From Jatrophihabitans sp. (GTDB lineage Bacteria; Actinomycetota; Actinomycetes; Mycobacteriales; Jatrophihabitantaceae), in assembly GCA_025966255.1 (NCBI GenBank), contig JAOPVG010000106.1, positions 1 through 5,737 on the forward strand: a stretch of DNA of 5,737 nucleotides, written 5' to 3'. Made by a program: the position numbers and the translations under genes. The notes under the pieces are model-generated. The model was not told the DNA's origin, searched no databases, and saw only the letters and a list, made by a program, of their open reading frames with translations. Below are positions 1 to 5,126 of the stretch, in pieces. How positions within the stretch are numbered: the first letter of the stretch is position 1; every line of letters begins with the position of its first letter.

Positions 1-324
1 ACGGCCGCGCAGAGCGGCCAGCGCGGCGAGGTTCTGTCTCGCGGTGAGCGAGGGGTAGAGGCCCGGCCCGTCCACGAAGCCGGTCACCCCGTCGGGAACA
101 GCCAGCGCCCGCCCGACTGGCGTCCCCAGAATCTCGACCCGGCCCTGGTCGGCGACGGCCAGACCAAGCAGCAGGCCGAGCAATGTCGACGTCCCCGCGC
201 CGTTCGGCCCGACCAGCCCGTGGATCTGCCCCTGCGCCACATCCAGATCGATGCAGTCGAGCGCGACCACATCGCCGAAACACTTGGTGATCCCGCGAGC
301 CCGGACGGCGAGTGCTGTCTCCAT
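1..324 (-). CDS. ABC transporter ATP-binding protein, N-terminal part (cut by window edge)
   Basis: The 108 visible residues are the start of an ABC ATPase that would energise a membrane exporter from the cytoplasmic face. Seen: an A-loop region TKCFGD at residues 13-18, a Walker A region GPNGAGTSTLL at 39-49, and a GFVDGPGLYPSLTARQNL segment near 81-98. That last segment resembles the region after the first beta sheet in BcrA/CcmA-type (ABC-2, drug or antibiotic export) ATPases, where the classical Q-loop is diverged. The ATG at 322-324 is supported by GGGAG about six bases upstream. The signature motif, Walker B and the rest lie outside the window. Oddity: residue 45, the Walker A lysine in functional ABC ATPases, is Thr (ACG, 190-192). 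The gene reads in the same direction as the LuxR-type gene but is separated from it by 262 bases, so it is probably a separate unit. The family call is secure; the substrate is unknown. Confidence 0.9.
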   Translation of the reverse strand, partial: METALAVRARGITKCFGDVVALDCIDLDVAQGQIHGLVGPNGAGTSTLLGLLLGLAVADQGRVEILGTPVGRALAVPDGVTGFVDGPGLYPSLTARQNLAALAALRGR

Positions 325-338
325 AAATCTCCCTTTTC

Positions 339-408
339 GGAACATTTAGGAACGTAGGGACAGCAAATGACGTCAAGCAGGGGCCGCTATTGAACGTTCA
401 TCGAACGG
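339..408 (-). promoter_or_regulatory. Putative promoter/operator region of the ABC ATPase gene
   Basis: On the minus strand a TTGACG hexamer (376-371) is a good match to a primary-sigma -35 element, but no strong -10 stands at the ideal distance; TTCCTAAAT (352-344) is the nearest AT-rich candidate. On the plus strand GAAC occurs at 340, 350, 392 and 403, that is at intervals of 10, 42 and 11 bases, close to whole helical turns. The 391-400 palindrome TGAACGTTCA includes one of these words. The arrangement suggests regulator sites on one face of the helix, but this is inferred from spacing only. Confidence 0.35.
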
Positions 409-461
409 GAGATGACGGGCGTCCGCCGCAGTGGGCTTTCCAAACGATCAAGGTCGCTAGA

Positions 462-485
462 CGGCGTCTGCTTCAACCGACGCCG
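462..485 (-). terminator. Candidate hairpin terminator downstream of LuxR/HD gene
   Basis: CGGCGTC (462-468) and GACGCCG (479-485) form a perfect 7-bp GC-rich stem with a 10-base loop. It lies about 100 bases past the stop codon of the LuxR/HD gene and before the presumed ABC promoter. No T-tract follows, so classical intrinsic termination is not supported. Actinobacterial terminators often lack a T-tract, which keeps it as a candidate. Confidence 0.3.
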
Positions 486-586
486 GGAGTGCGATCTTGT
501 CCGTTGTCACCGATCACCGTCCGGGCGGTACCGACGGGCTTTCGAGGTAGAGATCATCGGGTACCGGTGTATTCGCCGGGCGGACG

Positions 587-2158
587 TCAGTCGGCCGCGA
601 GCAGACCGTGCCGGACCGCGAAAAGGCTTGCGCTGGCTCGGTTCGAGGTGCCGATCTTGGCGTAGATGTGCTCGGTGTGGTTACGCACGGTCTTCGGTGC
701 GATGACCAATCGTGCGGCGATCTCCTTGCTCGAAAACCCACGAGCGAGCAAGCGGAGCACGTCGACCTCACGTTCGGTGAGGCCGGCCGGCCCCTCGCGT
801 CGCCGGGCAGCGCGATGTCCGGCCGCCGAGAGCACGGCCTCGACGGCGGATCCGTCGAGGCGTCCGGCCCGGGCGTCCGCACGCAACTGCTCGGCGGCAT
901 CTTGGGCCGAACGCGCATCACGATGCGGCCTTGGCTCGCGCATGGACTGGTAGGCGTCGGCCGCGCCGAGGATCCGGCCGGATCGCGAGATCGCGGCGCC
1001 CGAGATGCCTCGCGGGTAACCCGAACCGTCTAGCCGTTCGCGGTACTGCACCGCGATCTCGCCGAGCGGTGCGAGCGCCGATGACTGGTGCAGCATTCGC
1101 TCGCTCAGGTACGGATGCATGCGCACACGCTCCCACTCGCCGGCACCGAGTGGGCCTGGCTTGTCCCAGATCGAGTTCGAGACGCCGAGGCGGCCGAGCG
1201 CGTGTACGAGTCCGGCACGACGCACCGTGCACACCTCGTCATTGCGCAGGCCGAGACCCGCCGCTGCGGTTGCGGCGAGTTCGGCGACGGCACGAGCATG
1301 CCCGAGCGTGTACGGCGACTTCAGGTCGACGAAGTCGGCAATGGCGACCAGGGCCGCGTCGATGTCGTTCCCGACGAGCCGCACACCGAGCGCGGGCTCG
1401 GCCGCGACGACCGACTGCCAGGTGCGGTTGGCGTCCAGACCGGAGAGCACGTCTTCGGCGTGGGCGCACAGCAAGTCGGCGAGCGCGGGGTCGAACTGGG
1501 CGGCTCTCCGCTTGCGCGCGAGCGCCACTGCAGCGCCGACTCCGCCTACCCGATGGGCGACCTCGATGTACTCCGCGAGTTGTGTCACGCGCGCCGCGAG
1601 CGGGATCTGCTCGCCCGCGAGCTCGCCGGGCCAGCCGTGGCCGTCCCACCGTTCGTAGGATGCGCCGACGGCGGCCTGCACTGCGTCGTCCAAGCCGAGC
1701 TGGCGAGCCAGCGACCGGGCGATCTCGGAGTGCGTGTGGATCATCGCGTCTGCGTCGCGGTGCCCGCGCATCGCGAACTCCAGCCCGACGCGGAACCGGT
1801 GCAACGGCGGATTCCCCGAGCCGATGAGCCGCATGCTCGCCGCGGCGCCACGCAGGCTGCGCATGTCATGGGTGTACTTCGTCGACTTCAGCGCGATGTC
1901 GTCGCCGAACCACTTCGCCTGCTCGTGCGCGTCGGAATGGCAGCCGACGTTGACCAACAGCGCGCTGTAGTAGACGACCGAGCGGCCTCGATCGTCCGTG
2001 CCGAGCAGCTCAGCCAGTCGCAACGAGATGACGCATTGGCGCAATACGTGTTCCATCGGCTGCCCGAACCCGAGGTCGACGCCCAGCGAGAGCGCGGCGA
2101 CGAGTTCGGCGAGACGCACCTCGCCCGGTACCGCCGTCGACGCAACGCTCTGCGCCAT
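587..2158 (-). CDS. Tandem HD / HD-GYP-like protein with C-terminal LuxR-type DNA-binding domain
   Basis: A 523-residue cytoplasmic regulator; no membrane segment is seen. Residues about 40-200 form a first, diverged HD-type helical module, with VGCHSDAHEQAKWFGDD near 71-87 and a GYP-like stretch SYERWDGHGWPGELAGEQIP at 167-186. Residues about 265-415 form a second module recognisable as HD-GYP: GHARAVAEL (286-294), LVHALGRLGV (317-326), ERLDGSGYPRG (374-384), AADAYQSMREPRPHR (399-413). Residues 459-520 are a LuxR/GerE helix-turn-helix, with LTEREVDVLRLLARG (460-474) and PKTVRNH (488-494). HD-GYP enzymes hydrolyse cyclic di-GMP, but the metal-binding HD pair here is His319-Ala320 and the later HH pair is Tyr372-Arg373, so catalysis is doubtful and ligand sensing is more likely. 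The ATG has GGAGG (2165-2169) six bases upstream. The gene follows cupin A by 59 bases, probably in one operon. The domain call is firm; target genes and ligand are unknown. Confidence 0.9.
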   Translation of the reverse strand: MAQSVASTAVPGEVRLAELVAALSLGVDLGFGQPMEHVLRQCVISLRLAELLGTDDRGRSVVYYSALLVNVGCHSDAHEQAKWFGDDIALKSTKYTHDMRSLRGAAASMRLIGSGNPPLHRFRVGLEFAMRGHRDADAMIHTHSEIARSLARQLGLDDAVQAAVGASYERWDGHGWPGELAGEQIPLAARVTQLAEYIEVAHRVGGVGAAVALARKRRAAQFDPALADLLCAHAEDVLSGLDANRTWQSVVAAEPALGVRLVGNDIDAALVAIADFVDLKSPYTLGHARAVAELAATAAAGLGLRNDEVCTVRRAGLVHALGRLGVSNSIWDKPGPLGAGEWERVRMHPYLSERMLHQSSALAPLGEIAVQYRERLDGSGYPRGISGAAISRSGRILGAADAYQSMREPRPHRDARSAQDAAEQLRADARAGRLDGSAVEAVLSAAGHRAARRREGPAGLTEREVDVLRLLARGFSSKEIAARLVIAPKTVRNHTEHIYAKIGTSNRASASLFAVRHGLLAAD

Positions 2159-2217
2159 CGGCCACCTCCAGCGCGCACGAGGCCGTGTGCGTCAGAGATT
2201 ACGCCGGATGCCCCGGC

Positions 2218-2595
2218 TCAGGTGCCCTGAGCTGCTCCCAGGTAGGCCTGGATGGCCTCATCCGTCGCCTTCAGCTCGTCGGCCGGGCTGAACATGACGA
2301 GTTCCGTGCCGGCCTCGAACACCGGAACGTGGCCACGGGTCATGTAGTAGGCGTCGCCGGGCTCGATGACCTCAGCGCTGCCGTCGTCGTAGCGCACAGT
2401 TGCGCGGCCCTTGGTCAGTACGCCCCAGTGCGGGCACTGGCAACTCTTGCTCGGCAGGCTCGCGAGGATCGGAGTCATGTCCGTCTGCTCCTTGAACGTC
2501 GTGAAACCCATGGTGATGTCGTCGTGACTGGCCTCGAGCGCGATGACCGGTCCGAAGTCCTGACGGCCCTCGTCGGTGGGTGACAATTTCGCCAT
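2218..2595 (-). CDS. Small single-domain cupin with CQCPHWG motif (cupin A)
   Basis: A 125-residue soluble protein of the cupin beta-barrel superfamily, near the usual length for single-domain actinobacterial cupins. Seen: CQCPHWG at 52-58 followed by G63 and YDDG, then PGDAYYMTRGH at 79-89 and EAGTELVMFSP at 94-104. In classical cupins motif 1 carries HxH and motif 2 a further His. Here C54-x-H56 with C52 nearby, and H89, occupy comparable places, so a metal site using Cys and His is possible; this is inferred from alignment by eye. The ATG is supported by GGAGG (2601-2605) five bases upstream. It shares most motif residues with cupin B at 5123-5503 and is clearly a paralog. It precedes the LuxR/HD gene by 59 bases and probably shares its transcript. 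It could be a sensor, an isomerase or a dioxygenase-like enzyme; the sequence does not decide. Confidence 0.88.
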   Translation of the reverse strand: MAKLSPTDEGRQDFGPVIALEASHDDITMGFTTFKEQTDMTPILASLPSKSCQCPHWGVLTKGRATVRYDDGSAEVIEPGDAYYMTRGHVPVFEAGTELVMFSPADELKATDEAIQAYLGAAQGT

Positions 2596-2615
2596 CGAGT
2601 CCTCCTTGTGTCGAC

Positions 2616-2631
2616 CGGGACCGCTGTCCCG
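2616..2631 (-). promoter_or_regulatory. Hairpin in the presumed 5' leader of cupin A
   Basis: CGGGAC (2616-2621) and GTCCCG (2626-2631) form a perfect 6-bp stem with a four-base loop, ten bases upstream of the cupin A Shine-Dalgarno. If transcription starts near 2634, as the proposed -10 suggests, this stem would form almost at the mRNA 5' end, where it could stabilise the message. It could instead be a DNA operator. There is no T-tract to suggest termination. Confidence 0.4.
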
Positions 2632-2640
2632 CTCGAGATG

Positions 2641-2669
2641 ACGCTAGAAGCGTGAGAACGCGACGGCAT
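2641..2669 (-). promoter_or_regulatory. Putative activator-dependent promoter of cupin A
   Basis: On the minus strand TAGCGT (2646-2641) fits the TAnnnT pattern of an actinobacterial -10. The hexamer 17 bases upstream is ATGCCG (2669-2664), a poor -35. The start point would fall near 2634, about 38 bases before the cupin A ATG. The palindrome at 2668-2685 is then centred near -42 and touches the -35, the usual position of an activator that contacts RNA polymerase. No transcription data are available, so this is inference from spacing. Confidence 0.45.
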
Positions 2670-2763
2670 GGGGCAACTGCCCCATCTTCGGAACCCGGGT
2701 CAGGCCGATCTGCCCGCGCTGACCACGCCGTTGTCCCGCCGGACTGGGCGCCTCGAGGTCCAT
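2644..2763 (-). CDS. Possible 39-residue small basic protein or leader peptide
   Basis: An ATG at 2763-2761 is preceded by GGAGGTGA (2776-2769), one of the best Shine-Dalgarno sequences in the window, with eight bases between the GGAGG core and the ATG. The frame runs 39 codons to TAG at 2646-2644. The peptide starts MDLEAPSPAG, has a basic stretch QRRGQRGQ (11-18), and ends VAFSRF. It has no membrane segment, signal peptide or domain I recognise. It starts 65 bases after the TPR gene stop and ends 48 bases before the cupin A ATG. Its codons for KMGQLPHA lie over the palindrome at 2668-2685, so the same DNA may be both operator and coding sequence. It could be a regulatory leader peptide, a true small protein, or a chance frame in high-GC DNA; the ribosome binding site is the main argument for it. 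Confidence 0.35.
   Translation of the reverse strand: MDLEAPSPAGQRRGQRGQIGLTRVPKMGQLPHAVAFSRF
2668..2685. promoter_or_regulatory. 18-bp palindromic operator candidate upstream of cupin A
   Basis: ATGGGGCA-AC-TGCCCCAT is an inverted repeat with two perfect 8-bp arms and a two-base centre. It lies in the 233-base gap between the TPR gene and cupin A and is centred about 81 bases before the cupin A ATG. Length and symmetry fit a dimeric helix-turn-helix regulator such as a LuxR-family protein. The LuxR/HD protein encoded in the same unit is the obvious candidate to bind it, which would give autoregulation; this link is inferred. No second copy was found before cupin B or before the ABC gene. 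Confidence 0.6.
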
Positions 2764-2828
2764 CGGGCTCACCTCCACGGCTTCGCCGGCTCGTCGCGCG
2801 GGGTATCTCGCCGTTCGGGCGGGAGCGT

Positions 2829-4658
2829 CTATTCGTTGTCGGTCACCCAGGTGAAGGGCCGAGCCGGGTCGGGTTCGTATCGGCAGACCGAGCCGGTCTG
2901 GATGCAGTCGCGCAGCACGCGGCCGAGTGTCGCGTCGACTTCGGTCACGCGATCGATCGCCGCGGCGACCGCCTTGCGGACGGCCACCCTCGCGCGCTCC
3001 GTCGCGGCCCCACGCTGTCGGAGGCGGCCCCCCATCCCCGTTGCGGCGGCGACCTCGTCGAGCAGCGCATCCCGTTCGCGACTCAACCCCGTGATCCGCC
3101 CGGAGTCGGCCCAATCCCGTGATTCTGCGAGTTCGGCGTCGAGTTCGGTGATGCGTGCGCGATACGCAGCGAGCGCTTGCCGATCGATGATCTCGCCGGT
3201 GCCGGTTGCGGCGCCGTCCACGCCCCTGCCCGGATGGCCCGCTACCCAGTCGGACAGGTCGAGTGCCGAGATCTCGACGCCGGGTTGGCGCAGCAACACT
3301 CGCAGGTACTGGAAGCCCTTCATCTCCCGAACGGCGACGGTCAGCCCGTCCAGACCGACGAACCACACTCCGCCGCCCGCGGGCTGCAGTACCGCGATAC
3401 CCCGTTGCGCAGGCAACGCGGCAACCGCGCCGCCACTGAACCTGTCCACCCACCACGCCGCGCCGAAGCGTTCGGCGAGCGATGCCGCGTTGCGCGCCCA
3501 CCGGGCCGCGTCGCTGTGCTGGCCTTGCGCGGCCGCGGCTTCGCTGAGAAACCCGTCCACGATCCCGTCGAACGCCGCGGCACCGCCGTTGGGGATTCCG
3601 CGTCCCGCGTAGGGTTCGAGCAGCGCATAGCCCTCGGCGGCCAGGTCGAGTTCGCCGGTCTTCGCGGCCGTCTCGGTGGCTCTGGCGACGATCAGTGCCC
3701 AGTCCATGTCGCGTCGCACCGATGCCAGCCCACCTCCCACGACCTGCAGGAGCAGAGACCTGGCGTGCTCGATCCGGCCGGCGGCGACCCACAAAGCGGC
3801 GGCCTCGACGGCGACGGCGACGTAGCCCTCCGACGTGCCGAAGTCCTCGAACAGCTGCGCCTCGGTGGTGAGCACCTCGGTGTCGCCCTCCTGGCGTGCG
3901 ATCGCCGCCGTGAGCGCGCGGTTGATCGCCAAGGTGTCGGGCTCGGCCGCCTCCGATCCGGCGCGGACCGCCAAGTCGCGGTGAACCCGCGCCGCGTCCA
4001 AGTCGCCGACGACCGTTGCCTGCATGCCCTTGCGTGCCTCGGCGAAGAACCGCACCCGCGCCGAACCGGTCTCGTCCGCAAGCCGGTCCAGCGCCCGCAA
4101 CTGCCGGCGCACGGTCGGCATGTCGAGGCCCTCCACCGCGGTAGTGAGACGCCACAAGTGCGCGGTCATGCGCGCCTCCACGTCGGCAACATGCGCGACC
4201 GTGTCCTCCAGACGGGAGGTGATCCGGAATCGCTCGGCCAGGTCGTCCGGCCCCCAATGCACGAGCAATTGCGCGTCAAGCGCCTCGGCCAGCAGCGCGG
4301 GGTTGCCGGCGACCTCGGCACCGGCCACGGCTTCCGCGGCAAACTCGACGCCACGTTCCGGACTGCCGCCGAACACCCACGCCCGCACGAGCGCCGCCGC
4401 GAGCCGCGTCCGAGCCACCCCTTCCGAGCTGCTGTAGGCCTCGAAGAGGAACGCCGGCACCCGCCCGGGATGCGTGCCGAATGAATGATCCGCCGCCAAG
4501 CCGAGCGCCGCCTCGCCCATGGCCTCGACGTTGCGTATCTGCCGCGCTGCGTCGTAGGCCTGCGCGAAGGCGGCGTGCGCGACGCCCACGTCACCGCCCG
4601 CCCGCGCCGCCTTCGCTCGGCGCAGCAGATCGCGCGTCAACTCAGGCGAGCCAGCCAT
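2829..4658 (-). CDS. TPR-like helical-repeat protein with actinobacterial C-terminal signalling domain
   Basis: A 609-residue, probably cytoplasmic protein. Residues 1 to about 410 are Ala/Leu-rich helical pairs of TPR/MalT-like character (for example 8-40, 82-130, 200-232, 280-340, 362-398). Residues about 425-609 form a domain seen at the C terminus of many actinobacterial TPR and regulatory ATPase proteins: a short strand-rich start GGGVWFVGLDGLTVAV (428-443), REMKGFQYLRVLLRQPGVEI (444-463), a charged helical stretch AAYRARITELDAELAES (497-513), ERARVAVRKAVAAAIDRV (554-571), and CRYEPDPARPFTWV (592-605). The first part looks winged-helix-like. No P-loop or classical DNA-binding helix-turn-helix is seen, so it may act through protein contacts. 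The ATG at 4656-4658 is chosen because an in-frame TGA lies 42-44 bases upstream with no ATG, GTG or TTG between. A good Shine-Dalgarno is absent. It follows the SnoaL-like gene by 42 bases and probably belongs to the cupin B operon. Function not established. Confidence 0.82.
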   Translation of the reverse strand: MAGSPELTRDLLRRAKAARAGGDVGVAHAAFAQAYDAARQIRNVEAMGEAALGLAADHSFGTHPGRVPAFLFEAYSSSEGVARTRLAAALVRAWVFGGSPERGVEFAAEAVAGAEVAGNPALLAEALDAQLLVHWGPDDLAERFRITSRLEDTVAHVADVEARMTAHLWRLTTAVEGLDMPTVRRQLRALDRLADETGSARVRFFAEARKGMQATVVGDLDAARVHRDLAVRAGSEAAEPDTLAINRALTAAIARQEGDTEVLTTEAQLFEDFGTSEGYVAVAVEAAALWVAAGRIEHARSLLLQVVGGGLASVRRDMDWALIVARATETAAKTGELDLAAEGYALLEPYAGRGIPNGGAAAFDGIVDGFLSEAAAAQGQHSDAARWARNAASLAERFGAAWWVDRFSGGAVAALPAQRGIAVLQPAGGGVWFVGLDGLTVAVREMKGFQYLRVLLRQPGVEISALDLSDWVAGHPGRGVDGAATGTGEIIDRQALAAYRARITELDAELAESRDWADSGRITGLSRERDALLDEVAAATGMGGRLRQRGAATERARVAVRKAVAAAIDRVTEVDATLGRVLRDCIQTGSVCRYEPDPARPFTWVTDNE

Positions 4659-4700
4659 CCACGGATCGTACGATCGCCCGGGCCTGACAGGCCGTAACGA
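4659..4700 (-). promoter_or_regulatory. Two adjacent palindromes in the SnoaL-TPR gene gap
   Basis: The 42-base gap holds GATCGTACGATC (4664-4675), a perfect 12-bp palindrome, and GGCCTG-A-CAGGCC (4681-4693), an inverted repeat with 6-bp arms. The first begins five bases before the TPR gene ATG, covering the place where the Shine-Dalgarno should be. They may be operators for an internal promoter, or RNA hairpins that lower or gate translation of the TPR gene relative to the upstream genes. No T-tract follows the GC-rich repeat, so a terminator is unlikely. Confidence 0.45.
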
Positions 4701-5126
4701 TCACGGACGAAGCAGCGTCACCTCGGCGGCGTGGCGGGCTCGGTGCGCAGTGCTCCAGTCTCCGGTGCAGTACACCGAAAGGGATGAGATCGCGCCGTCG
4801 ACGACGTCGGCACGCAGCATCTCGCGGCAGTACCAATGCTCGCCGTCCTCGTCCCACTCTTCTTCCCATTCGAGCACGAAGCCGGTTTGGGTTTGGTCGT
4901 ACCGTCGGCGCGGCACACGTCCCGGCGCCGGGTGACTCGCGCGTCGCATCGCCGGCACCGCATCGGCGCCCTGTGCCTGCAGGCGCCACATGGGCACGGT
5001 GAGGTCGCAGAAAACGTCGTCGGTGAACAAACCGTCCGGAACCTGCCCGGTCTCTAGCCAGTGCACCAAGTTCGTCACGACGCGCGGCGTTGCCTCGAGC
5101 GCCGTGGAAGCAGCCGGCACCGTCAT
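4701..5126 (-). CDS. NTF2/SnoaL-like small protein
   Basis: A 141-residue protein with the size and pattern of the NTF2-like alpha+beta cone fold: an N-terminal helical part ATPRVVTNLVHWLETGQ (12-28), LFTDDVFCDLTVPMWRLQ (33-50) as the typical loop and strand, then strands FVLEWEEEW (83-91), HWYCREMLRADVVDG (97-111) and ISSLSVYCTGDW (113-124). Members bind or transform small hydrophobic molecules or act as non-catalytic binding proteins; the substrate here is unknown. The start is the ATG at 5124-5126, which overlaps the cupin B stop as ATGA, indicating translational coupling. The same frame stays open to 5342, but that extension is arginine-rich, lies over cupin B and is not credible. It is followed 42 bases later by the TPR gene. 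The fold call is moderately sure; enzymatic activity is unproven. Confidence 0.82.
   Translation of the reverse strand: MTVPAASTALEATPRVVTNLVHWLETGQVPDGLFTDDVFCDLTVPMWRLQAQGADAVPAMRRASHPAPGRVPRRRYDQTQTGFVLEWEEEWDEDGEHWYCREMLRADVVDGAISSLSVYCTGDWSTAHRARHAAEVTLLRP

Larger units (their letters stand above)
325..586. other. Intergenic region between LuxR/HD gene and ABC gene
   Basis: No convincing coding frame or RNA gene is seen in these 262 bases. The region should hold the end of the LuxR/HD transcript and the promoter of the ABC gene. Visible structures are a 7-bp perfect stem at 462-485, a 10-bp palindrome TGAACGTTCA at 391-400, an 8-bp palindrome TGACGTCA at 368-375, and four GAAC words at 340, 350, 392 and 403. 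Short plus-strand frames starting near 390 and 412 have no ribosome binding site and run into the LuxR/HD gene. Confidence 0.6.

Noticed and set aside
525..532. Palindrome CGGTACCG and a second GGTACC near 560
   Set aside because: Short restriction-site-like palindromes with no supporting context.
1088..2230. Plus-strand open frame of 380 codons
   Set aside because: It is antisense to the LuxR/HD gene, has no recognisable domain or ribosome binding site, and is explained by high-GC codon usage on the opposite strand.
2698..2724. GGTCAG...CTGACC stem as a terminator after the TPR gene
   Set aside because: The arms are only 6 bp with a 15-base loop and no T-tract, and they lie inside the small-ORF candidate; too weak to call.
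2644..4257. Minus-strand open frame of 537 codons overlapping the TPR gene
   Set aside because: Its composition is extreme in Arg/Gly as expected for an off-frame reading of GC-rich DNA, and it has no domain. Only its last 39 codons, outside the TPR gene, have a separate ribosome binding site and are listed as a candidate.
3177..4484. Plus-strand open frame of 435 codons
   Set aside because: It is antisense to the TPR gene with Arg/Gly/His-rich content and no domain; an antisense shadow.
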